From contig NC_132912.1 in the NCBI RefSeq assembly GCF_047675955.1, forward strand, positions 16,776,500 to 16,840,499: DNA of 64,000 nucleotides. Direction: 5' to 3'. A model generated the notes under the pieces. It was not told the DNA's origin, searched no databases, and was given only the letters and a program-made list of their open reading frames with translations. Below are positions 43,009-56,314 of this stretch, in pieces. The stretch comes from Chlorocebus sabaeus. Taxonomy: Eukaryota; Chordata; Mammalia; Primates; Cercopithecidae. Made by a program: the position numbers and the translations under genes. Numbering within the stretch: the first letter of the stretch is position 1; every line of letters begins with the position of its first letter.

Positions 43009-44635
43009 GAAAACTGGTACTGAGGAGTGAGACACTGCTATAAAGATATCTGAAAATGTAGAAGTGATGTTGGAACTAGGTAACGGGCAGAGATTAGAAG
43101 AGTTTGATGGACTCAAAAGAAGACAGGAAAATGAGGGGAAGTTTGGAACTTCCCAGAGACTGTTTGAATGGTTATGGCCACAATGTTGGTAGTGATATGG
43201 GCAGTGAAGTCTAGCCTGAGGATGTCTCAGATGAAAATTAGAAACATATTGGGAACTGGAGTAAAGACCACTTTTGTTATGCCTTAGCAATGAACTTGGC
43301 TGCACTGTGCCCCTGCCCTAAGGATATGTGGAACTTTGAACTTGACAGTGATGATTTAGGGTATCTCGTGGACAAAATTTCTAAGCAGTAAAGCACTCAG
43401 GATGTGCCTGTCTGCTTCTGATAGCCTGTGCTCATACTCATGAACAAATAAACAATGTGAAGTTGGAACTTATATTTAAAGGGGAAGCAGAGAATAAAAG
43501 TTTAGAAAATTTGCAGCCTGACCATGTGGTAGAAAAGTAAAGCTTATTTTCAGGAGAGGAATTCAAGCAGGATGTAAAAATTTGCATAAGTAAAGAAAAG
43601 CCAAGTGCTAATAGTCAAGACAATGGGGAAAAAGTGTCAAAGGCATCTTAGAGAACTTCGTGGGGACACCTCCCATCATAGGCCAGGAGGCCTAGGAGGA
43701 CTGAACGGTTTCCTGCGCCAGGCCCAAGGCCCTGCTGCTTAGGATACTACTTCCTGGATCCCAGTCACTTTACCTCTGGCCATGGCTCAGCTCGGGCCAC
43801 TGCTTTACCTCTGACCCAGGTACAGCTCGGGCCACTGCTTCAGAGGGGCAAGCCATAAGACTTAGTGGCTTCCATGTGGTGTTAAGCCAGCAGGTGTACA
43901 GAGTGAAAGAGCTGAAGATTGGAAGCCTCTGCCTAGATTTCAGAGAACGTAAGGAAAAGCCTGAATGTCCAGGCAGAAGCCTGCTGCAGGGGCAGAGCCC
44001 TCATGGAGAACATCTACTAGAGCAGTGTGAAGGAGAAATATGGGGTTGGAGCCTAGACACACAGTCCCCACCAGGGCACCGCCTACTGGAGCTATCAGAA
44101 GAGGGCCACCAACCTCTAGACCAGAGAATGGTAGATCCACTGACAGGCTGAACCCTGCACCAGGAAAAGCTGCAGGCACTCAATGCCAGCCCATTAGAGC
44201 AGTCACAGGAGCTAAACACTGCAAGGCCACAGAGGTGGAGCCATCCAGGGCTTTGGAAGGCCATCTCTTGAATGAGAGTGCCCTAAACGTGGAACATGGA
44301 GTCAAGGGAGATAATTTTGATGTCTTAAGATTTAATGACTGCCGTGCTGGGTTTTGAACTTCCATGGGAGCTGTAGCCCCTTTCTTTTGGCCAATTTCTC
44401 CCTACTGGAACAGCAGTATTTACCCAATGCCTCTATCTCCATTGTATCTTGAAACTAACAAACTTATTTTTTATTTTACAGGCTCACAGGTGGAAGGGAC
44501 CAGCCTTGTCTTAGGAGACTTTGGACTTTTGAATTAATGCTGCAATGAGTTAAGATTTTGGGGGACAGTTGGGAAGGCATGATTGTATTTTGCAATGTAA
44601 GAAGAACATGAGATTTGGAGGGGCCAAGGGCAGAA
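43009..44635 (+). mobile_element. MaLR internal region (non-autonomous)
   Basis: 1.63 kb between two like-oriented LTRs. It starts 'gaaaactggtactgaggagtgagacactgctataaag', the position of the primer-binding site, and ends in the purine-rich 'ggaggggccaagggcagaa' before the 3' LTR. MaLR internals carry no functional retroviral genes, and open frames here (43876-44151, 44040-44357 and the minus-strand ones) are short and broken. A 30-40 base segment is duplicated around 43768-43835 ('ctttacctctg...cagctcgggccactgctt' twice). Confidence 0.82.
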
Positions 44636-45057
44636 TGATATCGTTTGGATCTGTGACCCTGCCCAAGGCTCATGTTGAACTGTAAACCCCAATGTTGGAA
44701 GTGAGGCCTGGTGTGAGGTGGCAGGACCATACGGACAGTCCTTCATGAATGATTTAGCAACATCCCTCTGGTGCTGTTCTAGTGACAGCGAGTAATCATA
44801 AACTCTGGGTGTTTAAAAGTGTGGGGCACCTCCCCACTTCCTTTCTTGCTCCTGCTCCCACCATGTGAGTCATCTCACTCCCCCTTTGCCTTCTGCCATG
44901 ACTTTAAGTTTCCTGAGGCCTCCCCAGAAGCTGAGCAGATGCCAGCATCATGCTTCCTATATGCCATGCAGAACTCTGAGCCAATTAAACCTCTTTTCTT
45001 TATAAATTACCCAGTCTTAGGTATTTCTTTATAGCAGTGCGAGAACAGACTAATACA
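44636..45057 (+). mobile_element. 3' LTR of the MaLR provirus
   Basis: 422 bases from TGATATCGTTTGGATC to CTAATACA, the same family as 42596-43008. The bases outside the element are acagg (42591-42595) and gcagg (45058-45062), four of five identical, consistent with one 5-bp target duplication around the whole provirus. Confidence 0.9.
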
Positions 45058-45074
45058 GCAGGGTTGGTTGGGTT

Positions 45075-45660
45075 AGAGGAATGGACAAACATTTTCCCTG
45101 CATTGCTGGTTAGAATCCAAACTGGCACCTCTCCTCTGAAAAGCAATTTGGCAATTTATATTGAGAGCTGTGAAAATGTTCATACTGTGTGACCTGGTAA
45201 TCCCACCCTAGTAATAAATTTATGCTGAGGAAATAATCACTCATATTAACAATGATTTATGAATACAGATTTTCAACTGAGTGTTGCTAATGTCCTTCTG
45301 AACAACTAGAAACAACTCAGATGTCTAGGGAGTTGGTTCACGAGACACTCAGAGGATGGTGTAATATGTAGCCATATGATTAAAAATGTTTTCAAATAAA
45401 ATTTAATGACATGAGGCAATGGTCATGACATAATATTGAAGGTCAAAATGAAGGCTATAAAACTTATATAGCATGATCATAACTTTTTAAAACCGAATAT
45501 ATACACAGGTGTATAGGAAAAAGACTAAAAGAAATACACACATAAGTGTATATGCATATGAACAGAGAAAAGACTGGAAAAAAAATCTCAGAATTTAAAG
45601 TGGTTATTTTTGGATGACAGATCATAAATGCTACCCTTTTCTGTTTCCCAGATTTACTGA
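45075..45660 (+). mobile_element. Old L1 (L1ME-like) 3' region, sense
   Basis: 'gcacctctcctctgaaaagcaatttggcaatttatattgagagc', 'gaaaatgttcatactgtgtgacctggtaatcccacc', 'gaaacaactcagatgtctagggagttggttc' and 'gacatgaggcaatggtcatgacataatattgaagg' match the ORF2 end and 3' UTR of an old L1. Confidence 0.8.
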
Positions 45661-46009
45661 GGCAGCGGTTCTCAAACTTGAGTGTGCATCAGAATATGTC
45701 TTACAGAATGACTAAAACCTCTAGAGTTTTTAGTTTCATAGGTCTTGGGTGAAGCCCTAGTGTTTGCATTTCTAACAAGTTCTTAGGGGATGATGGTGTT
45801 TCTGGCCGAAGGACTATACTCTAAAAAAATCTCTTTTCTTTCACAAGGATAAAATTTTTAACATAAGAACTTTACAATTTTAAATAAAAGAAAAAATTAA
45901 ATCTATTTAGAGTACTGAAAAATAAATCTGAATTTTTAGATACTACCACAAGTTCTACAAAGGATAAAAACCCCCCAACTAAAGAATCATCATTATCATA
46001 ATAATATTG

Positions 46010-46260
46010 GTTTTTATTTCTTATATGTGTACCATGTACCAGGTATCATTTCGGGAGCTGTGCATACATTATTCCAGGGTGTCACAATAATCTTGCATGG
46101 AAGGCATTTTTATGATCTCATCTTAAAAAAGAAGCGGCAACTACCATTTTGGGGGTTTAGGATTCTTACTCAAGGTCATGTGACTAGTAGGCAGCCAGGC
46201 AGGTATTTAAAAACCAGTTTATCTGGCTCTTTCAAAGGCCTTGGTCTTTCCAGTATGTAA
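46010..46260 (-). repeat. MIR fragment, antisense
   Basis: 'gtaccatgtaccaggtatcatttcgggagctgtgcatacattattccagggtgtcacaataatcttgcatggaaggcattt' and 'ctcaaggtcatgtgactagtaggcagccaggcagg' are a full-length reverse MIR. Confidence 0.78.
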
Positions 46261-47257
46261 CACTTAACAGATTTTCTCCCTCCTGTAAAAAGGTATTGAA
46301 TATTGTTGGTATAATCAATAATGTGACATGATTTAGGAGCACTGGGGAGTTATACACAAAAACAAGTCACACCTCCCTCACAGGGCCCAGAATTCTGTCA
46401 TCGGAATCATTCCCTTTGGGCTGAAAGCCCTATTACCTCCAGAAATTTTATTTTTAAATTAAAACACCCTAGTCGGGTAATGCATTAGGTGAATACACTT
46501 TCTTTTCTTTTTGTTTAGTTTTTTTGGTTCTACTTTAAATTGGTTACTTTTTAAAAAATAATATCCTCTGCTTTTTTAGTTAGTTGACTGGTTAGTTTTC
46601 CCCCCACTTTTTATTGCATTAAAACACACATGGGATAAAATTTATCATTTTCACGATTTTTAAGGGTATGGTTTGGTGATATTAATACATTCGCAATTTT
46701 GTGCAAACACTACTGTACCATCGGCCTCCATAACTTTTTTCATCCTGTAAAACATGAACTCTAAAATCATACAACAGTAACTCCCCATTTCTCCTTTCCC
46801 TTATCTCATGGCAACCACCATTCCGTTTCTCTCTCTGATTTTGACTGTTCTAAGTCTCTCATATACATGGAATCATACAGTATTTTTTCTTTTGGACTGA
46901 CTTATTTCACTTCACATAATGTCCTCAAGGTTTGTCTATGTTGTAGCATATGTCAAAATTATCTTCCTTTTTTAAGGCTAATATTCCACTGTGTATATAG
47001 TCACCTCTCAGTATCCATGGGGGACAGGTTCCAGGACCCCTGTGGATGTCAAAATTGACGGATGCTCAAGTCTCTTACATAAAATAGTGTAAATTTTCAT
47101 ATAACCTGTACACATCCTCTGTGTGCTTTAAATAATCTCTAGATTATTTATAATATGAATAATGTGATATAAATGTGATATTTATATGTGATATAAATGT
47201 GATATAAATGATTTTATACTATATTTTAAGATATGTACCTTTAAAAGTGTTGTTCTG

Positions 47258-47552
47258 GGGCCGGGTGTGGTGGCTCAAGCCTGTAATCCCAGCATTTGGG
47301 AGGCCAAGGCGGGCGGATCACGAGGCCAGATCGAGACCATCCCGACTAATACAGTGAAACCCCGTCTCTACTAAAAAAATACAAAAAACTAGCTGGGCGA
47401 GGTGGCGGGTGCCTGTAGTCCCAGTTACTCGGGAGGCTGAGGCAGGAGAATGGCGTAAACCCGGGAGGCGGGAGCTTGCAGTGAGCTGAGATCCGGCCAC
47501 TGCACTCCAACCTGGGCGACAGACCAAGACTCCGTCTCAAAAACAAAAAAAA
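47258..47552 (+). mobile_element. AluYR-type (Old World monkey lineage), sense
   Basis: Young Alu with 'ggtggctcaagcctgtaatcccagc', 'gctgggcgaggtggcgggtgcctg' and 'gagctgagatccggccactgcactcc', a combination I associate with the cercopithecid AluYR subfamilies. The 15-bp target duplication aaaagtgttgttctg is perfect (47243-47257 and 47553-47567). It lacks a few bases ('aggccagatcgag'). Confidence 0.92.
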
Positions 47553-47604
47553 AAAAGTGTTGTTCTGCTATTTTTGTTGTTTTTTTTCTCCATACAGTTT
47601 ATTT

Positions 47605-47887
47605 TTTTGAGACAGTCTCGCTCTGTCACACAGGCTGGAGTGCAGAGGCGTGATCTCAGCTCACTGCAACATCTGCTTCCCAGTTCAAATGATTCTCCTG
47701 CCTCAGCCTCCCAAGTAGCTGAGACTACAGGCAAGCGCCACCACACCCAGTTAATTTTTGCATTTTTTAGTAGAGATGGGGTTTCGCCATGTTGGCCAAG
47801 TTGGTCTTGAACTCCTAACCTCAAGTGATCAGCCCACTTCGGCCTCCCAAAGTGCTGGGATTACAGGAGTGAGCCACTGCATCCAAC
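47605..47887 (-). mobile_element. Alu, antisense
   Basis: Reverse Alu ('gagacagtctcgctctgtcacacagg' to 'gagccactgcatccaacc'). Flanks 'acagtttattttt' and 'ccagtttttattttt' resemble an imperfect target duplication. Confidence 0.9.
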
Positions 47888-47929
47888 CCCCCCAGTTTTT
47901 ATTTTTATTTATTGATTGGCTGATTCTTT

Positions 47930-48052
47930 TTTGAGAGATGCGTCTCTCTCTGTTGCCCAGGCTGGTGGTGGACTTCTTGGCTCAAGCAATCCTCCTGCCA
48001 CACCCTCCTGAGTAGCTGGGATTATGGGCACACCGCACCACGCCCAGCCCAA
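47930..48052 (-). mobile_element. Shortened old Alu arm, antisense
   Basis: About 120 bases of one Alu arm in reverse, with an internal deletion ('cccaggctggtggtggacttcttggctcaagc'). Confidence 0.75.
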
Positions 48053-50190
48053 ATGTTTTTGATCTGTGGTTGGTTGATTCCATGAATGCAGACTCTATGG
48101 ATACTAAGGGCCAAATGTAAATACCATATTTTGCTTATCCATTCATCTGTTGATGTATGCATGCGCTGCATTCACATTTTAGCTACTGTGAATAATGCTG
48201 CTATAAATATGGCTGTACAAATATCTTTCTGAGACTCTGTTTTTAATTATTTCGGGAATATACTCAGAAGTGAAATTGCTGGGTCATATGGTAGTTTTAA
48301 TTTTTTGAGAAACTGTCATACAATTTTCCATTTCCACCAACAGCGCACAAGGGTTCCCAACCTCATCTTTTTGTTAATACTTGTCTTTTTTTTTATAGTA
48401 ACCATCCTAATGGATGTGAAATGATATAGCATTGTAGTTTCCATTTGGACTTCCCTAATGAATAGAGATGTTGAACATTTTTTCATATGCTTATTGGCCA
48501 TTTATTATCTTCTTTGGGAAAATGTTATTCAAGTCCCTTGCCATTTTTCAATTGGGTTGTTTTTTGTTGTTGTTGTTGCTGTTGTTGAGTTTTAGTTCTC
48601 TATATACTCTAAATTTTAATCCTTTATCAGATATACAATTTACAAATATTTTATCTCATTCTGTGGGTAGTCTTTTTAGAAAAAATATATTTTAATTGAC
48701 AGTGAAATTATACATACTTATGGGGGTACAATTTGATGTTTTGATACATATCTATGCTGGATAACTATCCAATCTGGGTGGCTAGGGTATCCATCACCTC
48801 ATGCACTTATTTATTTGTGGTGAGAACATTTGAAAGCCTCTCTTCTAGCAGTTTGCTAATATACAATATTTCACTGTTAGTCAGTCACTCTACCGTGTAA
48901 CAGAACATCAAAATTTATTCCTACTATCTACTTGTAACTCTGTATCCACTGGTCAACATCTCTGCATCCTTCCTTCTCTTCCCTTCCCTCCCAGTCTCTG
49001 GTAACCACTATTCTACTTCCTGCTGCAATGATACCAACTCTGTTTTCATTAAGAAAAAAAGATCTCATATGAGAGAGATCATGTGTTATGTGTCTGTGTC
49101 TGGGTTATCTAAACATGACTTCCTTCATGTTCATCCATGTGTGGCAAATGAGAAGATTTCATACTTCTTATGGCTGAATAATATTCCATTATATATATAT
49201 ATATACCACATTTTCTGTATTCCTTCATGCATTAATGGACACTTAAGGTTGATTACATATCTTAGTTACTGCGAATAGTGCTGCAATAAACACGGGAGTT
49301 GAAGTTTTCTCTTCAACATACTAATTTCTTTTGGATATATACCTAGTAGTGGAATTGCTGGATCGTATGGTAGTTCTATTTTTAATTTTTTGAAGAATCT
49401 CCAGACTGTTTTCCATAATGGCTAATTTACGATCCCACCAACAATGTGTTTCCCTCTCTCCACATCCTTGCCAACACTTACTTTCTTTTCTCTTTTTAAC
49501 AATAGCCACCCTAACTGGAGTGAGGTGGTATTTCATTGTGGTTCTGATTTGCATTTTCTTGATGATTATTGATGTTATTTTTTCATATACATGTTGGCCA
49601 TATGTCTGTCTGTTTTTGAGACATGTCTATTAAGGTAGTTGGCCCAATTTTTTAATCAGGTTTTTTTTGCTGCTATGATCCTTATGTATTCTGAATATTA
49701 ACCTCTTGCCAGATACATAGTTTGTAAATATTTACTCTCATTCTTTAGGTGACTCTTCACTCTGTTAATAGCTTCCTTTCCTATGCAAAAGCATTATAAT
49801 TTGATGTGATCTTGTCTGTCTAGTTTTGCTTTTGTTGCCTGTTGCTTTTGAAGTCTTATTTAAAAAACCCTTCTCCAGGTCAATGCTGTGAAGTTTCCTC
49901 TATGTTTTCCTCTAGTAGTTGAATAGTTTTCGGTTTTACATTTACATTTTTAGTCTGTTTTTTTTTTTTTTTTTTTTTATGGTAAGAGGTAGAAGTCTGG
50001 ACTCATTCTTTCGCATGTGGATATCCAATTTTCCCAGCACCATTTACTAATGTGTGTTCTTAGCACCATTATGAAAATTAGTTGGCTACAGGTGTGTAAA
50101 TTTATTTTTGGGCTCTCTATTCTGTTCCACTGGTTTATGTGTCTGTTTTTAAAGCCAGTACCATGCTTAGGTTACCATAACTTTGTAGTA

Positions 50191-50552
50191 GCATTGACTC
50201 TTGAACAACAACTTTTGACTCCCCCAAAATAACTATTAACAGCCTACTATTGATCAGAAACCTTACCAATAACATAGTCAATTAACATATTTTGTATGTT
50301 ACATATATATTATATTCTCACAGTAAAGCTAGAGAAAATGTCATTAAGATAAACATAAGGAAGAGTAAATATATTTATTATTCATTAAGGTGATGTGGAT
50401 TATTATAAAGGTCTTCATCCTTATTGTCTTCCTGTTGAGTAGGCTTCCTGTTAAGGGACTGGTCTTGCTGTTTCGGGGTGGCAGAAGCAGAAGAAAACTG
50501 ACATAAAAGTGAGCCTGCACAGTTTAAATCTAAGTTCTTTAGGAGTTAACTG
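50191..50552. mobile_element. Tigger-like MER element inside L1
   Basis: Starts 'gcattgactcttgaacaacaacttttgactccccc' after TA (50189-50190) and ends 'ttaggagttaactg' before TA (50553-50554). The middle 'ggtcttcatccttattgtcttcctgttgagtaggc' is the usual body. L1 sequence reads through when it is removed. Confidence 0.8.
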
Positions 50553-51790
50553 TACATTTTGAACTTGGGTGGTATGACACCTCCAGGCTCTTCCTTTTGC
50601 TTAGGGTTGCTTTGGCTATTTGTGTCCTTTTTGTGGTTCCATATGAATTCTAGGATTTTTTTTCTATTTGTGTAAAGAATGTCATTAGTATTTTGATAGG
50701 AATTGCATCAAATCTGTAGATCATTTTAGGTAATATGGCCATCTTAACTATATTAATTCTTCCAATCCATGAAGACAAAGTAGCTTGTCATTTATTTGTG
50801 TACTCTTCAATTTCTTTGGTTAAAGTTTTAGAGTTTCAATATAGAGATCTTTCAATTTGGTTCAGTTTGTTTCTATTACTATTATTATTATTATTTTTTA
50901 GCTATCATAAATGGAACTGTTTTCTTCATTTCTTTTTCAGATAATGAACTAATATTAACATTAGTCATTAGAAAGACTACTGATTCTTGTATGTTGATTT
51001 TGTATCCCAGAACTTTACTGAATTCATTTATTAGTTCTACCAGTTCTTTAGTAGAGTCCTTTGGGGTTTCTACATGTAAGACCATGTCTGCAAACAGGAC
51101 AATCTGACTTCCTCTTTTCCAATTTGGATGCCTTTTATATTTTTCTCTTCCCTAATTGCTTAGGCTAGGACTTCCAGTACTATGTTGAACAGAAGTGGCA
51201 GAAGTTGGCATCCTTGTCTTGCTCCATATATTAAAAGAAAACTCTTCCCCAATCAGTAGATGTTAGCTGTGGGTTTTTCATATATGACCTTTACTGTGTT
51301 AAGGCACATACCTTGCATGACTAATTTGTTGACAGTCTTTATGAGAGAATGTTGAAGGATGTCAAATGCATTTTCTGCATCTACTGAAATGATCATATTT
51401 TTTTGTCTTTCTTTCTGTTAATGTGATGTATTACACTTACTGACTTGCATAAGTTAAACTACCTTTGCATCATGGTATGAGTAATACTTGATCATAGTGA
51501 ATCATCTTTTTAATGTGCTGCTGGATTCAGTTTAATATCTTATTAAGAATTCCTGCATCTATATTCACAACATAGATATTTACCTATAGTTTTTTTGTTG
51601 TTGTTGTTGTATCGTTGTCCAGTTTTGGAATTAGGGTAATGCTGGCCTCATAAAATTTTAGAAATACTCCCCACTTACCAATTTTCTGGAATACTTTGAG
51701 GAGAATTGTTATTAGTTCTTCTTCAAATGTTTTGTAGAATTCAGTAGTGAAGCCATCAGTTTCTAAGCTTTTCTTTGATGAAAGACTTTA

Positions 51791-52169
51791 TTTATTTATT
51801 ATACTTTAAGTTCTGGGATATATGTGCAGAACGTGCAGGTTTGTTACATAGGTATACATGTGCCATGGTAGTTTGATGAACCCATCATCTACATCAGGCA
51901 TTTCTCCAATGCTATCCCTCCTCTTACCCCCCACCCCCGACAGGCCCTGGTATGTAACGTTCCCCTCCATGTGTCCATGTGTTCTCCTTGTTCCACTCCC
52001 ACTTATGAGTGAGAACATGCAATGTTTGGTTTTCTATTCCTGTGTTAGTTTGCTGAAAATGACGGTTTCCAGCTTCATCCATGTCCCTGCAAAGGACATA
52101 AACTCATTCTTTTTTTATGGCTGCATGGTATTCCACACGGTGTACATGTGCCACATTTTCTTTACCCAG
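51791..52169 (-). mobile_element. L1PA 3' end fragment, antisense, 5'-truncated
   Basis: Young L1 3' end: 'atttattatactttaagttctgggatatatgtgcag', 'caggtttgttacataggtatacatgtgccatggt' and 'gtccctgcaaaggacataaactc'. It is flanked by gaaagacttta (51780-51790) and gaaagattttt (52170-52180), a short target duplication, and interrupts the older L1. About 380 bases long. Confidence 0.9.
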
Positions 52170-55100
52170 GAAAGATTTTTTATAACTAGTTTCCTCACTA
52201 GTTATTAGTCTGTTCAGATTTTTAATTTCTTTATAATTGAATCTTGGTAGGTTGTATGTATCCAAGAACTTATCTATTTCTTCCATGTAATCAAATTTGT
52301 TGGCATATAGGAGCTCATAATATTCTCTGTAATTTTCTGTATTTCTGTAGTGTCAGTTATAACATCTCCTTTCCCATCTCTGATTTTACTTGAGTCTTGT
52401 TTTCAGTCTAGCTAAAAGTTTGTTGATTTTGCTTATTTTTTCAAAAAACCAACTCTTCGTTTTGTTGATCTTTTGAATGTTAATTTGTCTTTATTTCTGC
52501 TCTGAGCCTTATTCTATCTTTCAATCAATTTTGGGTTCAGTTTGTTCTTCTTATTCTAGTTCCACCATTAGGTTGTTCATTAGAAATCTCTCTTCTTTTC
52601 TAATGTAGTTGTGTATTGCTATACAATTCCCTCTTAAAACTGCGCTTGCTGTGTCTCACAGGTTTTGGTATGGTGTGTTTGCATTCTTGTCTCAAAGCAA
52701 TTTTTCATTTCTCTGTTAATTTCTTAATTGACCCACTGGTTGTTTAGGGCCATGTTGTTTAATTTCCACATATTTCAAAGAATCCAAAGTTGCTCATGTT
52801 GTTGTTTTCAAGTTTTATATCATCGTGGTTAGAAAAGATACTTGATAGGATCTCTATCTCAAATCTGTTAAGGCTTGTTTTGTGGCCTACCATGTGCTCT
52901 ATCCTGGAGAATGTTCCATGTGTAATTGAGACGAATTTGTATTCTGCAGCCATTAGAATGTTCTGTAAATGTCTACTAGGTGCATTTGGTCTTTGATGCA
53001 GTTTTAGTCTGATATTTCTTTGCCAAACTTCTCTTTTATAATTCTATTGCAGTTGATCTGTACCATTATGTGCAATCCTATTTGTTTTGTATATCTGTAT
53101 GTTTCAGGGTTGAGTGCATATGTATTTACAATTGTTATATTCTCTTGTTGAATTTATCCTTTAATCATGACATAATGACCTTTTTTTTCTTTTTCCAGTT
53201 TTTGACTTAAAATCTGCTTTATCTGATGCAAGTATAGCTACACCTGCTCACTTTTGGTTTCCGTTTGCATGGAATATGTTTCTCCATTCCTTCACTTTCA
53301 GTTTATGTTTGTCTTTAATAATGATGTGAGCCTCTTGTAGCCAGCAGATAGGTGGGTCTTATTTTTAAAATCCATTCAGCCACTCTGTATGTTTAAATTT
53401 GAGACTTTAATTCATTTACATCCAAGGCTATATCGATAAAAATTTATTCTTGCCATATTTTTGTTTTCTGCTTGTTTTGTAGATCCTTCTTCCCTTTCTT
53501 TTACTCATGTTATTTTCCTTTGTGGTTTGGTGGTTTTCTGTGCTGCAAAGTTTTGTTTTCTTTCTCTTTATTGTTTATTATTCTGTAATAATTTCTTTCT
53601 TTGTGGTTACCATGGGGCTAACATAAGAGTCTTGTAGTTACAATAGACTACATCGACCTGATAGCAATTTAAATCTGGTTGCATGAAAGTATTCTAGACT
53701 TAATCCCATACACAATTTATATTTTTGTTGCTTTGATTTACTTATTTATTACATATTTGTAGCCACTAAGTGTGGTGGTTGTTTTTGACCATTTTGATTT
53801 CTAAGTCTTCATACTAGAGGATTGAGAGATTTACACAGCACCATTAAATCACTAGAGGATTTTAAGTTTATGAATTTACCTCTACTAGTGAGTTGTACAC
53901 CTTCACATGTTTTCATGATAATTATTGTCCTTTTTTTCCAGTGGTAGCACTCCCTTAAGCATTCCTTATAAGGTCACCCTACTGGTGACAAATTCTCTCA
54001 GCCTTTGCTTGTCTGAAAAGGTCTTTAATTCTCCTTCATTTCTGAAGGATAACTTTGTTGGATATAATATTCTTGGCTAAGAACTCCTCCTCCCCACAAG
54101 CCCCTCTTCTTTAAGCACTTTGAATATATCATCCCATTCTCTTCTAACCTGCAAGGTTTCTACTGAAAAATCTACTAATAGTCTAATGGACATTCCCTTG
54201 TGTGTGATGTGCCACTTTTTTCTTGTGGTTTTAAAAATTCTGTCTTTAACTTTTGAGAGTATGATTATAATGTGCCTCAGAGAGGACTGAATCTAACTGG
54301 GGACCTCTGAACTTGCTGAATTTCTATGTCCATATTTTTCCCAAGACTTGGGAAGTTTTCATCTATTATTTCATTAAATAGGTTTTCTGTGCCTTTCTCC
54401 AACTCTTCTTCCTATGAAGTTCCTACAATGCAAACATTTGTTCACTTAATGGTATCGCATGAGTCCCATAGGTTTTCCTCACTTAAAACAAAATTCCTAT
54501 TTTTTTTCCCCTCTGACTGGGATAATTCAAGAGGCCTGTCTTCAAGTTCAGAAATTATTCTGCTTGATCTAGTCTGTTGTTGAAGCTCTCAGTTGAACTT
54601 TTTATTTCACTCACAATTCCTCAGCTCCAAGATTTCTGTTTGGTTCTTTATGACACTTATTTTTGTTGCATTTCTCATTCAGATCATGGATTGTTTTCCT
54701 GATCTCACTGAATTATTTGCTGTATTCTCTTGTATCTCCATGAGTTTCCTTAGGATTATCTGAATTTATTTTCAGGCATTTCATAAATGTCCTTTTCTTT
54801 GGGGTCTGTTACTAAAGACTTATTTTGTTCCTTCGGAGGTATCACGTTTCCTTGCTTTTTCACATTTCTTGTGTCCCTATGCTGATATCTGAACATCTAG
54901 TGGAATAGTGACCTTTTCTAAGTTTATGAAGTAACTTTCATTAGGAGATAATTCTTCCTGTAGACTGGTCCCAAGGTGTCATTTGAGTATGGTGAGTAGG
55001 CTTTAGTTCTGGGTGGACTCAGTAGCATGGTCTACATGTAGTTTTTTCAGCTGCAATCTTCATCAGCAATGTCTGCAATTGCCTCGGTGGCCTATGCTGT

Positions 55101-56314
55101 AGGAATTTGTGATAGTTGTAGTGTGTGGTTTTGCTGGGACTAGGGGTGTTGGGCTGACTGTGTGGGTGTGGAGGGTTAAAAGGCTCTCCAACAAGCTTTT
55201 TAGGGAGGTGGGGCCACCACTAGTCTGGCTGTTGGGCTAAGCTCAGCTGCATGTGGGTGTGGCTAGCTGAGCAGCTATGTGGCTGCCTCTTCAAGAGGAT
55301 GAATGAAGAGTCTACTGGTCTGACGCTGTGCCAGGTGCACATAGGTGCAGCTGTGTCAGGTGGCCCTGTAGGAGTCTGTCAAGATGAGCAGGTTGGGCTG
55401 GATGCCAGTGTGAAATGGAGTTGGGCGGCCCTGCAGTTATTTGGGAGGCAGGGCTGCTGCTGGACCAGCTGTCAGGCTAGACATAGAGTAGCATTCAGCT
55501 GCTCTTTGGGTGTCTCTATGGGGGAATGAGGTTGCCACAGAACCAGCAGTTGGACCAGGTATGGGTGCACCATGCTTGGTGGGATAGGTGGCTATAGTGC
55601 AGGTATGTGCAGGAGAGGTATCTGGCTGACTGTTCGGTGACTTCCACACCATGCAGATCTGCCTGTTCCCTGGGGGGCAGAGGTGTGCAGTGTGTCACTT
55701 GGGTTTGAACACTGGGGTCTCAATCATTCCATGTGACCTATGCTTTGGGTAGCTATGGTCATGGTGCTACAGGTACCTGTGTGAATGTGGTATAAGGACA
55801 GCTGGGCCTCCAGGATGAAAAGAGTCAATTGCTATTGGTCTGCAGGGCAGGATGCACTCCAGTAGTGGGAACGGTTCAGGATGGGACCCAGCTGAAGCTG
55901 CTTAGGTTGCAGGTCCTCAATGTGGACTCTGAGGCATTGCATCTATGTGAGCTCCCAGCTACTCTCCAAACTGGATTGGGGGCCTATGAAGTCTAGGGGA
56001 CTCCTATATCAAAGATTGCTAGCATTTCTGGTGGCAATGGGGACTGCTGGGAATCACCAGCATACCTTTCCTCATAAACAGCACCCCGTGACTGCCAAGT
56101 CTCCATGGAGGGAGACTGTGGCAGAGGCAGGATGCCTCACTCACTTGTCCATGGTGCTGTCCTGGCCTTCCATGCACCACAGGAAGCTTGCTGCTCCCCT
56201 AGTGCTGTCCAGCATACTTCCTCAGTCACTCTAGTTGAAATATAGTTGTTTAGATCCCCTTTTGGGGGAGGGATGGCACCTCTCATTGGCCATATTGCTC
56301 TGGGTTGCCTTTTC

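Larger units (their letters stand above)
47000..48117. mobile_element. Tigger/MER2-type element, split by Alus
   Basis: Left end 'gtcacctctcagtatccatgggggacaggttccaggacccctgtgg' follows TA at 46998-46999; right end 'gatctgtggttggttgattccatgaatgcag...ctaagggccaaatg' precedes TA at 48118-48119. L1 sequence on the two sides joins at the TA. Three Alus sit inside. A minisatellite of about four 'tgatataaatg' units lies at 47164-47211. Confidence 0.82.
48681..56297 (-). mobile_element. Near full-length L1M, antisense, inserted into an older L1
   Basis: 7.6 kb including two later insertions. Left to right (3' to 5'): 3' UTR (48690-49100), ORF2 remnant through about 53500 (for example 'ggatatatacctagtagtggaattgctgg', 'ctttactgaattcatttattagttc'), ORF1 region (about 53700-54900) and a 5' UTR with 'gctgggcagct'-like GC-rich repeats (55000-56297). 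The flanks 'ctgtgggtagtctttt' (48661) and 'ctctgggttgccttttc' (56298) are copies of one target. All coding frames are broken, and none is functional. Confidence 0.8.
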
